A DNA stretch of 64,000 nt, from contig NZ_JATACI010000002.1 of NCBI RefSeq assembly GCF_037892195.1, forward strand, positions 248,001 through 312,000. The letters are read 5' to 3'. This stretch comes from Yoonia sp. GPGPB17 (GTDB taxonomy: Bacteria; Pseudomonadota; Alphaproteobacteria; Rhodobacterales; Rhodobacteraceae). Made by a program: the position numbers and the translations under genes. Shown here piece by piece: positions 1 through 8,402 of the stretch (position 1 is its first letter; each line of letters begins with the position of its first letter). The notes under the pieces are model-generated. The model made no database searches. It worked only from the letters and a program-made list of their open reading frames with translations, and had not been told where the DNA came from.

Positions 1-1139
1 GCGGCGCTGGGGCGCGCGATTTCGGCACCAAGTCCAAGATCAAAGCGCGAACCGTCTTCGGGTGCATGCACCCGGTGGATGCGCAACTGATCCGCCACCC
101 CCAAAATGCGCATCAGGCTTGTTGCACGGTCAAAGGCGCGGGCCAATTCGGGTGCCAAGTCGGCCGTGGTGGTTTGAATATCCAAGGCTTCGCGAAGTCG
201 CCCTCGCATGGCACGCTCTTGGGTTGCTGCCCGACGCGACATGGACCGACGCGAGGGCAATCCGGCCGCAGGGTCAATCAGCACCCAATCGCGCAGGAAC
301 GTCATGAACCGGTTGCGGCGTCGGGTGGTTGCTTGCTCGGTTCGGTCAATCGACACCAGACGCACAGCCACCGAAAACGGATTATCGGCTTCATCCAGAA
401 CCATCGGCACAGCAGGCCCAATCTGCGAAAGCGGGCCGTCCGCGGCCAGTCGTGCGGCCATATGCGCCGGGCGGGGCAGATTGAATGAGCGGCCAAGTGC
501 GAGACGCATCCGGTAGGCGGCATCATTTTCTTCACCTGTTTCTGTTAACACCTGACCGTCAGCCCTAAGCCGCAAACCATTGCGAAAGCGCGGCATGCCC
601 AGATCAGTGCCATGGCGATCTAGCGATATCCCTTCGGCCCCGTCCAAAGATCTTGCAGCCGCAATCGCCCGGGCATGGCGGCGCACCGCGACGGTTTCAG
701 CTTGTAGCATTTGCAGCAGCTTGCCCGTGCGCCCGCTGACGATACGGGCCTCGAGCCATTCCGCCGTCTCTTCTTGCGTCAAATCGCGCGCCCCCAAACG
801 GGCATCAAGTATGATCTGAAATGGTGCAATCATCTCCGTTTCGGGGTCAGCTGGAGGGGTGTAAAGGGCAAGTGCGCCACCGGCCTCGGTCCAGGACTGA
901 AACCGCGACGGCACTAGGTCGCGTAGCGGGTCTTGCAGTCGTGCCCGTACGGTCAATGCATCGGCAGCGAGATTACGACGCAAACACAAAAACACGGCCG
1001 CCTCACGCAGGGGGGCATCAATCCCGATAGAACCATCCGCCGCCAAGGCGCGTTTTTGCACCCGCAAGGATTGGGCCATGGGCCCCGTGATCTCATCACT
1101 GAGATGGGTCAGAACGTCAGAGGCGTATGGGTCTTGCAT
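1..1139 (-). CDS. Unrecognised tail/baseplate-operon protein, 3' end beyond window
   Basis: An uninterrupted frame of about 380 codons starts at the ATG at 1139 (Met-Gln-Asp-Pro-Tyr) and is still open at base 1. A GGAG motif lies seven bases upstream of the start, and the gene follows the baseplate J-like gene by 12 bases, so it belongs to the same operon. I do not recognise the family. The product is soluble-looking, rich in Arg and Ala, without signal peptide or membrane segments. A segment around residues 200-235 (ENDAAYRMRLALGR) faintly recalls the conserved core of baseplate J-type proteins, so a second baseplate wedge protein is one possibility. That is inference from position and a weak resemblance only. 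Confidence 0.6.
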   Translation of the reverse strand, partial: MQDPYASDVLTHLSDEITGPMAQSLRVQKRALAADGSIGIDAPLREAAVFLCLRRNLAADALTVRARLQDPLRDLVPSRFQSWTEAGGALALYTPPADPETEMIAPFQIILDARLGARDLTQEETAEWLEARIVSGRTGKLLQMLQAETVAVRRHARAIAAARSLDGAEGISLDRHGTDLGMPRFRNGLRLRADGQVLTETGEENDAAYRMRLALGRSFNLPRPAHMAARLAADGPLSQIGPAVPMVLDEADNPFSVAVRLVSIDRTEQATTRRRNRFMTFLRDWVLIDPAAGLPSRRSMSRRAATQERAMRGRLREALDIQTTTADLAPELARAFDRATSLMRILGVADQLRIHRVHAPEDGSRFDLGLGAEIARPSA

Positions 1140-1151
1140 GGTGCACTCCGT

Positions 1152-2599
1152 TCAAAGGATGGTCAGGCCGCTGGGATCGTCTAGGAAAACGGCCACCTGA
1201 TCGCGCCCAATGGGGACATTCTCGCCGCAATCCATCAGTGCGGCGTTGCGCACCGTGTTCGTCGTGATTGTATTGCCGAAATCAAGATCCGAGGGCGGTG
1301 GCAACGCACGCGCCAGGCGCAGGTCGATCACATCCGACAGGCCCGGTTCGTTCAGCATGACCCATGTGACTTGTGAGGCGCGCACCGGTTCACCGAAACT
1401 CAGGTTGCCCAGATAGGCCCGGACCCGTTCCAGCAGGCGGGCCTTGAACTGTACCGCTGCTTCCGAGGCGTTCACGGTGGCGCGGTCGCCGCGCGGCAAT
1501 GGCTCTCCATTGACCACCAACTGAGCGACGATGCCGACGCCAACTTCGTTTGCGGGCACGATGTCGGGAAAGACGCCAATTGGGCGCACGTCTTCCAGCG
1601 CCTCTGCGATACTGGCGCGCAGCCCGTCCGCGCCCGTCCAAATGGCAGCCGGTGAGGGTTTTACAACGACGCGGAACGAATAGGGCGAACCCAGATCGCG
1701 TTGCCCGGCAAACAGCCGTTCAATGAAATTGAAGTTACCAAAGATGGATTGTTCGGTATCCAAACCGCCAAACTCGTCAACGACTTGTGCTTCCTCGACG
1801 CCCGGCACCAGCAAAACAGCGGTACGCAAAGCTTCAACCGACCAGATCGACCGAGGCGCATTCAGGATCAGGGTGCGGTAACGTTCATCTGGCCAGCCAC
1901 GCTCCCCCCGGCAAGGGCATTGGCATGGGTGATCACAAGCGCCTCTTCAGTGGTCATATCTGCGTCGGCTGCAAGGCGTTGCAGGGTTTCAAGCTTACTA
2001 TCAAAAGGATGCCAGCGCGCGATCAGTTGATCTGGCTGGGCAGGGTCAAGATTATGCTGCGGTCCGGGGTAAAAAGCCTGCACAGCAACGGTCTGGCTGG
2101 TTTGCCCCTCGCTGAAGCGCGCGCTTTGTGCCAGCGCCACGTGATGCCCACCCGCGGTCAGCATCCGCGCGCCCGCATCAATCACCACCCCGCCTGCGGG
2201 CATGGGGATGGCAAGGTCCAGTTGCACTGACCCTTCGGCTTGCAGAAAGGGGCGCGGCAACCCCAGCTCTTCGCCGCGACGATCAAGTGCGGCCTCGCGC
2301 GCGGTGCTGACGTTGCCGGAATCATAAAGGGCGCCAAGATGCACATAGGTTCTGGCATGATCAAGCGACGTCATCTCAATAATGCGGCGCATCGCAGAGC
2401 CGGGACGTACGTCGATGTCATCGCCGAAATAGAGCTTTGCACGCGCCAGACCTTCTGCCACCAAACGGGCATAAGGTTTTGGCACAAATCCTTTGTCCCC
2501 AAGCCCATAAGGTCCACCGGCACTATCGCGCAGTTCAGCCTCTGCAATTGCAGCCGGGTCAAAAGCGGCGTCCTCAATGGGTGAAATATCGCTAGCCAT
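1152..2599 (-). CDS. Baseplate J-like wedge protein, one frame break
   Basis: Baseplate J-family proteins form the wedges that link the hub of a contractile tail to the sheath. The first part (ATG 2599 to about 1885) holds the J-type N-terminal region with a FGDDIDVRPGS segment and a beta domain (VVIDAGARMLTAGGHHVALA). The second part continues in another frame with PDERYRTLILNAPRS and VEALRTAVLLVPGVEEAQV, the typical J core followed by the C-terminal domain. The join falls after NALAGGSVAG near 1880-1890 and needs one added base, giving about 482 residues. The start overlaps the gp25-like stop by eight bases (ATGGCTAG). Family assignment is from motif pattern; I judge the break an error or recent lesion, not two genes. 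Confidence 0.72.
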
Positions 2600-3062
2600 A
2601 GGGAATGCCCTCCACATCCAATGTCGCACGTTCGTCCAAGATCGTGTCGAACATCACTTTGAGATTAAGTTCGGTCTGGCGCTGGCCAGGGGCCGCTGGG
2701 TCGTCATCCACTTGTACCTCCAGTATCCGGCGTACTCTGGGGTCGGCCTTTAGGACACTGACGACAGCCACTTTCACGGCTTCGCGGCGCATGAACGGGT
2801 CAGATTGGTCTGCCAGTGCCTGAAACGCGCCGGACCCGAAGGTGGTGTTCAGCGGGTCTGTTCCCAGCCCAGTGGTCAGGGCGACTGACAGGTCTTGTAA
2901 CAAAACATCGATCCCTTCGATCATACGCAGATCGCGCGGCGCGCCTTCGGCAACTGGCCCGGAAAAGTCCAGATCGAGGCCGATATCGCCTTCAGGATCA
3001 ATCGGTTTTAAACCGATCCCCCGGCCAAAGGCGCGACGTCTTTGGTGCTGCGTCTGGGTCAT
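2592..3062 (-). CDS. GPW/gp25-like baseplate protein
   Basis: A 156-residue protein of the gp25 family, a small baseplate wedge component that sits at the sheath-baseplate junction in phage T4, type VI secretion and extracellular contractile injection systems. The sequence shows the usual layout: an N-terminal FGRGIGLKPIDPEGD, a central helix region RMIEGIDVLLQDLSVALTT that includes glycine-rich turns, and a C-terminal beta segment ending in QTELNLKVMFDTILDE. The start ATG at 3062 has a GAGGGA ribosome site five bases upstream. It lies between the VgrG-like gene (16-base gap) and the baseplate J-like gene (8-base overlap), the order commonly seen in contractile tail operons. Confidence 0.75.
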   Translation of the reverse strand: MTQTQHQRRRAFGRGIGLKPIDPEGDIGLDLDFSGPVAEGAPRDLRMIEGIDVLLQDLSVALTTGLGTDPLNTTFGSGAFQALADQSDPFMRREAVKVAVVSVLKADPRVRRILEVQVDDDPAAPGQRQTELNLKVMFDTILDERATLDVEGIPYG

Positions 3063-3078
3063 TTTCCCTCACTTTGGT

Positions 3079-5149
3079 TCATGATTTCACCACGTTGACA
3101 GCGCCCGACACCGAGAACTCGACGTCTTCGGCATCAAACTTGACCTGTTTGCCGGTGATGGTGATGTTGCCGTCTTTATCCAGCACGATCTTGGCGCCAC
3201 CGTCCTTTTGGTGGATCACGACCGCTTGTGCCTCGGCGCTTTCGGGGGCTTCCGGCCGGACACCTTGCCCGCCCAGGGCGGCTGCCCCGACACGGATGAC
3301 AAATTGGCCCACTTCGATGGTGCGATTGCCCTGCGCGTCGGTCAGATCATTTGCCGCCTTCGCATCCGTGGGAGGCATGACCGGTTCGCTCAGGTCTGTT
3401 GCCTCGCCGTAGCCAGCGGGAACGCCTGTGGGCAGTGACAACCACCAATCCCCTGCTTCAGCAGTCTGCGGACCGGCGGCGTCTGCCCCGTTGTTGCGAT
3501 GCCAAACGGCACCCAGATCAACGGGGTCCTTTCTTGCGCCACCACGGTGGCTTAATAAAACGCGCATGCCAGCATATCGCGGCAGAACCTGACCAAACCG
3601 CCCCCACGCAAAGGGTGTTGTATATGGCACAGCATTGACAGCGTTGTTGCGGTGGCGTGCGATGTTGCCGAAGCGAACCTGATTTTCGGGGCCGCTGTTT
3701 TGGATCAAACCCCGCAATACACCGCTGGTGAACTTACCCGCGTCGTCTTCTGTTGCGGTATGCACGCGCACTTCACCGATATTGGGCCAGGCACGGCGGC
3801 GCATGCGACGTTCGACGAGCTGTGATACCTCCAGCGCGATTGCGCTTTCAGGTGTGCCATCATCAATCTCGGCTTCCCGCACATCGCCGTCAGCGCTTGG
3901 GGCTTCGCTATGCACGTCCCAGATCGCATCTGGCGCTGAACCGTCAGGATCAATTTCGACGCAGGTAAGCGTGGTCTGAAAACCCTGATTCTTGCCAAGA
4001 TGATGCACCAGTGCAGAGACGTAGAGCGAAACGGTTTCGGTCTCAATTCCGAGGGCACCGATGCTGGTTTCGCGCGCATCCGCCGAGTTGGGGGCTACTT
4101 GTACGACATCGCCTGCCAATATGTCAGGCGCGCCAATCAATGTGACCCGAAACACCCGTCGCATAGGTGGGCGTGCATCTGCGCCAAGCCTCTGCAAATG
4201 AGAACGCGGGGTCCTTGGGGCGCCGACCGACCACCTGACAGGACAGCAGACCACCAGCCACGGTGAGTGTGCGGATACCCGCGACCCCATCTGGTGGAAT
4301 ATCCCGGTCAGTCCCTATGTAAATCCGACCGCCCCGCAGCAAGATGGCGTCGCGACCATGCTTGTTCGCTTCGATCTCAAGTCCAGCGGACATCTCACGC
4401 AGCGCTTCAAGGGCAGGGCGGCCGATATCCAGTGTGATCACCGGATCGCGCGGACCATCAGCCATTGGCAATGGGATTGGGATTGGCAGGCTTGCAGGCT
4501 CGATAAAGTCGCTTAGGCCAACCTGATCAAGGATACCACGCGACGCTTCGATGTAGTCAGCCGAAGGTACGGCATCCGCAAGCCGCTTCTCTGAAAGGAC
4601 ATGGGTGATGTAGTCACGGCCCGTCAGCCGCAGGCGCAGTTGAGGGCCTTCAACCTGCGCAGTGACCTCTGAGATGACAAAACGGCCGACGTCATAGAGG
4701 CCTTCTGGGGTCGTGTTCTTGCCAATCGGTATGATCCCAAGCCACTTGGCCGCCTGCCAGCCCATCTGCACCTCGGCGATCAGCGGCTCTTGTGCCTCGG
4801 CGCAGATATCCAGCGCACGAGCGAGGTTTTCGTAGTCTTTGCGCGTTGCCCGTTCGAGGTCGACGCGTAGCCCTGAGCCGCCAAGGCTTACCTGCGTGTC
4901 GACCTCAATATGCCCGTAATAGTCTTTGCGTGACAGTGTCTGAAAAGCTGGCGGTAGGCTGGTGCCGCCGCCAGCCAATGCGGCAACCGCGCTGCCAGCG
5001 ACGGCACCCAGATCAATGGCGTCTAGCCCAAGTGCTGACAAAATTTGCATGCTGACATCTGTCGTTGCGGCATGAAGCGTGACTTTCCAGTCGGCTGTAC
5101 GTCCCGGAACGGGCCGTTCGGCGCCGGGCAGGCTGGGTGCGCTAACCAT
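3079..5149 (-). CDS. VgrG-like hub/spike protein, one frame break
   Basis: This is the tail-tip hub and spike: an N-terminal gp27-like hub region (through about residue 325, including RLRLTGRDYITHVLSEKR), then an OB-fold-like region, then a C-terminal repetitive beta segment (KIVLDKDGNITITGKQV ... VEFSVSGAVNVVKS) of the kind that forms a needle. The first frame ends in an artefactual stop at 4124; the reading continues as MRRVFRVTLIGAPDILAGDV in the next frame. The break lies at about 4160-4200 and requires removal of one base; the joined product is about 689 residues. Start ATG 5149 has GGAGGGG seven bases upstream and overlaps the preceding stop by eight bases (ATGGTTAG). No separate PAAR tip gene is visible in the window. 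Confidence 0.68.
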
Positions 5150-5780
5150 CAAACCCCTCCCATCCATAGCCAACCCAGCGCCCAGACCCGGGACCTGGTG
5201 CACCACTTTGCGGCTGGGCCAGCCCGCGACCTAAGTCCGGGTCAGCTGGCAATGGTGCTGCGATGGTCCCATCCAGACGGTGAAGAACGGTGCGTCGCGC
5301 TGTGGGGGCCTGAAAACTCTGCGTTGATTGCGTGGCCAGATGTGCCCAGCCAAGCCTGATAAAACACCCAAAGTCGCCATCCTTGAGGATGGACCCGGCA
5401 TGGACACGCCAATCTAGGATGCGCAGCGCGATGCGCGCGCCATCCGAGATGCCAAAATAGCGGGTTGGGCCGCGTGTCAGCGCAACCGCAGCGATCAGTT
5501 TGGCATCAGAGCGTAACAAGAGCCGTAGTGGTGTTGCGCCCTCTGGCCCGATGCTTTGCGCCTGTGAGACGACCTGATCGGGTTCCGCTTGCATCCAATG
5601 CCGCGCCAACCCACCAGCAGCCACAAGGATCGCGTCAAAACCGCCGCCCAAGGAAAAAGTTGAAGGCAAGCCGCCGGTGATCCTGTGATCAACCTCTGCC
5701 ATCGTAGCCGCAAGCGGGGCAGGGCGGCTTTTGACCAAAGTACCTACGATCGGAGAAAGGGGGATAGGGGCAAGGGCCAT
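5142..5780 (-). CDS. Unrecognised tail-operon protein
   Basis: A 212-residue protein coded between the tail gene at 5783 and the VgrG-like gene. I do not recognise the family. The N-terminus is rich in Pro and Ala (residues 1-30), the middle contains a stretch RYFGISDGARIALRILDWRVHAGS, and the last 40 residues are Gly/Pro-rich and look disordered. In related injector operons this slot often holds a LysM-type adaptor that bridges tube and hub, but no clear LysM motif is visible here. The start ATG at 5780 comes two bases after the upstream stop, and the stop overlaps the hub gene start, so it is very probably translated as part of the operon. Confidence 0.55.
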   Translation of the reverse strand: MALAPIPLSPIVGTLVKSRPAPLAATMAEVDHRITGGLPSTFSLGGGFDAILVAAGGLARHWMQAEPDQVVSQAQSIGPEGATPLRLLLRSDAKLIAAVALTRGPTRYFGISDGARIALRILDWRVHAGSILKDGDFGCFIRLGWAHLATQSTQSFQAPTARRTVLHRLDGTIAAPLPADPDLGRGLAQPQSGAPGPGSGRWVGYGWEGFDG

Positions 5781-5782
5781 GA

Positions 5783-6319
5783 TTACACCGTGAAATCCAT
5801 AAGAGTACCGACCCCGACGGCAGCGGCATCAAGAATCTGCGCCAGAGGGCCGGGGCGCGGGAGATGCGCCAACGAGATGGACACATCAATCACATCGCGC
5901 CGTGACGCATTTGCCGAAAACGACAAAGAGCGCACGAACATATCCGTCCGGATGGTCATTGTCGTGATCAGGATCAGCCCGCCCACTTTGCCCATCGTCG
6001 TCTTTTCAAGGAATGAGCCGCGCATCGATTGTTCGGCCTGAATTTCCAGCAGCTCCTTAAAGATGAAACGGTCCCATCCGATCAATGACCCGTTGAGCGA
6101 GATCGTATCGTCATGAGTATCGACCAACTGGCGGGACGCGGATGATGTAAGCGGCGGCAGATGATAGCTCTCAGAGATCGACATCATCGAAACGGACCAG
6201 AGCGGGACGATCAATGGACCATCAGCGATAATCGCACTGGGGATCGACTTGGGGATAAAGCCAACCTGCCCGTTGACGTCGCCCTGCACGAAAGATGTCA
6301 GATAGCTGCGCTTGCTCAT
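5783..6319 (-). CDS. Probable small tail/baseplate protein (Dit-like layout)
   Basis: A 178-residue protein starting at ATG 6319 (Met-Ser-Lys-Arg-Ser-Tyr), which overlaps the SUKH-gene stop as ATGA, so translation is coupled. A segment TISLNGSLIGWDR followed by ELLEIQAEQSMRG and VGGLILITTMTIRTDMF resembles distal-tail (Dit-like) hub proteins, where a designed field of beta strands describes a displacement then a smoothing term. The resemblance is only in general pattern. It has no signal peptide or membrane span. Its place between the cargo genes and the hub gene suits a distal tail adaptor; a family search would be needed to be sure. Confidence 0.5.
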   Translation of the reverse strand: MSKRSYLTSFVQGDVNGQVGFIPKSIPSAIIADGPLIVPLWSVSMMSISESYHLPPLTSSASRQLVDTHDDTISLNGSLIGWDRFIFKELLEIQAEQSMRGSFLEKTTMGKVGGLILITTMTIRTDMFVRSLSFSANASRRDVIDVSISLAHLPRPGPLAQILDAAAVGVGTLMDFTV

Positions 6320-7224
6320 GATGCGTTTCCATTCTGTGCGTCGGGGGTGTCCGGCAGGTGAATGTCGCCTGCAATGATCCAACCGGTCACGACATCCAGC
6401 ACAGGCCCCACCGCTGCGGCGCTGCCGGGATCATTGCCAAACGATTTTAGGATCAGATCGGTGGGGCGCGCTGCGTCTGCGTTCGTGATTGTCAGAACCA
6501 GACTACCGGGCCCGGTGCCAAAGCGGCAGTACCCTGGGATATCCCCTTTGACCGGCCCAAGCTCATCTTTGCCAAAGACCGTCACTCCGGCCTGCGGCAG
6601 CAGAAGCCCGTCTGTCACTTCCAACAGCGCAATGTGACCGCGTCCGGGCGATACGCTGGCCGCTTTGGCGGCGTCGGTGATGTCGGTGGCCGTGCTGCCC
6701 GGCCGTGTATCAACGTGAGAAGGGTGTGCCGAGATTGCATCGCGCAGTGCGGTGATTTGCTGGTCAATCAGGCGTGTTCCATACCATGGAGGGCGGCCCG
6801 TTTCGGTGGATTCCAAAAAAGTCGCCAGATCAGGTGCACATAGAACACAGGTCGATGGTTCCACATAAACCTTGTCTACCGCAAAGATGGCGCCTGCGCC
6901 CCGGTATAGTACATTTTGCGCATCAACAAAGAAGACATACCCCGACCGATCCCATCCAAATAAAACAGCCCCGGGGAATGCGCGTTGGACAACACTTTGT
7001 GCGGGATGCGCGGCGGCCTCTTGCAGGTCAAAGACATCGTAGGCATGTAGCATCAACCCATCATGGACCCCATAAAGTGCTGCCAATGCCGGTGTAAGGC
7101 GACCCATCGCCAAAGCCAGCGCAAGATCTGTGCGCGCGACAGGTGCGGGATGGGGTGGCAGATGCCGTTTGGCAAAGGCGGTGACACGATCTTCGGAGGA
7201 GGGAAGCACGGTGGTAGCGATCAT
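6316..7224 (-). CDS. SUKH (SMI1/KNR4-like) protein, probable immunity protein, two domains
   Basis: A 302-residue protein with two SUKH-like units. Unit one covers roughly residues 30-145 (LYGVHDGLMLHAYDVFDL, then FPGAVLFGWDRSGYVFFVDA). Unit two covers roughly 185-295 (HIALLEVTDGLLLPQAGVTV, then DIPGYCRFGTGPGSLVLTI). SUKH proteins commonly act as immunity partners of nuclease toxins in polymorphic toxin systems, where they bind and block the toxin. Start ATG 7224 overlaps the stop of the upstream AHH-nuclease gene as ATGA, and its own stop overlaps the next tail gene in the same way. The alternative TTG at 7236 has no advantage. Role as immunity factor is inferred from family plus the coupling to the nuclease gene. 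Confidence 0.68.
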   Translation of the reverse strand: MIATTVLPSSEDRVTAFAKRHLPPHPAPVARTDLALALAMGRLTPALAALYGVHDGLMLHAYDVFDLQEAAAHPAQSVVQRAFPGAVLFGWDRSGYVFFVDAQNVLYRGAGAIFAVDKVYVEPSTCVLCAPDLATFLESTETGRPPWYGTRLIDQQITALRDAISAHPSHVDTRPGSTATDITDAAKAASVSPGRGHIALLEVTDGLLLPQAGVTVFGKDELGPVKGDIPGYCRFGTGPGSLVLTITNADAARPTDLILKSFGNDPGSAAAVGPVLDVVTGWIIAGDIHLPDTPDAQNGNAS

Positions 7225-8402
7225 GGCGTCCCCCAAAGTTTAGCTGGGCGCCAGGTGCCAAGCAGATCACCGTAGAGACTTGGATCGATCCTTGGAAAGA
7301 CGTGATCTCTAAAGTAAACATCGTGCGCCGTCAGGTAGTTGCGGATTGCCTGTTCGGACACACCGACGCTGCGCATCTCCCGCTCGGCGATCCGGCGCAT
7401 TTGATCGTAGGTGACCGAGCCCAGTTCTTGATCTGTCAGCCGTGAGCCGGGTTCTGTAAAACGCGGTTCGGACGTGCGGCCTTCGATGGCTGTGATCCGA
7501 GCGTGCGGCGAACCGGTGCGCGAATTGCGCAGCCAGATTGTTGGCGCGGCGTGCCTGTCGTAGCCGAAGCCGCCAAAACGCGCCTCCATCGGTGCCGCCT
7601 GCACACCATGGTGCGCATTCAGCAGTGACGTGGTGCGTGGTTTGTTTCCATAAGGATCGACAAAAACGGCTTCTTCCCTGATGGTAAGCTCGGTTCCGTC
7701 GCGCTGACGTGATGTCACAATAAGAATCTCGCGCCCGTCAACTTCTTCGACCCTTAACCGCCCGGTCGAGCCATCCTCAAATGTATTGATAAACTCTGAC
7801 GGATTGTCAGGATCAGGACGCCAATCCTTGCGATGTGCGCGGCTTTGGTTGAACGCATAGCCTTCGTCACCCGGCAGGCGGCCCGCCCTGTCGCGGAAAT
7901 CCTCATCAACAAGACGCCCGCCCGCCTGGCTGTCTTGTTCGCGAAAGCGCGGGCTCTGTGTGCCATCAGGATCCAGTAACTCGCCGCGAAAGCGGCTGCC
8001 CAAGGCGTCTTGTTCTGACGGGAGCAGGCGGAAACTATCGACCGGGCTGCTGGCGTTATTGATTGCCTCGTCCAGTTCCATGTAGTCGCGCAAAAGCCGC
8101 TGCAGTTCGGCATCCACATCAATCGTGCTATCGCCGCCCCGTCGCATCAGCCCACCGTAGATGCCATCAATGCGGGTGCGGATATCCATAATTTGATCAA
8201 TCTGCGCGCCGCGGATTGCGACATAGTGGTCACCTGCACGCCGCATGACGACAACCATCATATCCTCGACCACATCTGCACCGCGTTGACCGTAGCGGGC
8301 GGTTAGCTGATCGCGCAGGCGCGACAGGTTCGGTGAGGCGGCAATCGCCTCGGTGATGTTGAAGGCATCAGCGCCTTGGACAAAGCGGAACAAGCGGGCC
8401 AT
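7221..8402 (-). CDS. Nuclease-toxin-like protein with AHH/HNH C-terminal domain
   Basis: A 393-residue protein. Residues 1-250 are helical and charged without recognisable family. Residues 255-370 carry the pattern of HNH/EndoVII-superfamily toxins: LLNAHHGVQAAP with His264-His265, then GYDRHAAPTIWLRN, then SPHARI with His300, and a helical tail SEQAIRNYLTAHDVYFRDH. Such domains cut DNA or RNA in polymorphic toxins. The gene begins at an ATG directly after the TAG of the 1.1-kaa gene and in the same frame, and its stop overlaps the SUKH gene as ATGA. Toxin followed by SUKH partner is a known arrangement. Delivery by the surrounding injector is inference. Confidence 0.62.
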   Translation of the reverse strand: MARLFRFVQGADAFNITEAIAASPNLSRLRDQLTARYGQRGADVVEDMMVVVMRRAGDHYVAIRGAQIDQIMDIRTRIDGIYGGLMRRGGDSTIDVDAELQRLLRDYMELDEAINNASSPVDSFRLLPSEQDALGSRFRGELLDPDGTQSPRFREQDSQAGGRLVDEDFRDRAGRLPGDEGYAFNQSRAHRKDWRPDPDNPSEFINTFEDGSTGRLRVEEVDGREILIVTSRQRDGTELTIREEAVFVDPYGNKPRTTSLLNAHHGVQAAPMEARFGGFGYDRHAAPTIWLRNSRTGSPHARITAIEGRTSEPRFTEPGSRLTDQELGSVTYDQMRRIAEREMRSVGVSEQAIRNYLTAHDVYFRDHVFPRIDPSLYGDLLGTWRPAKLWGTP

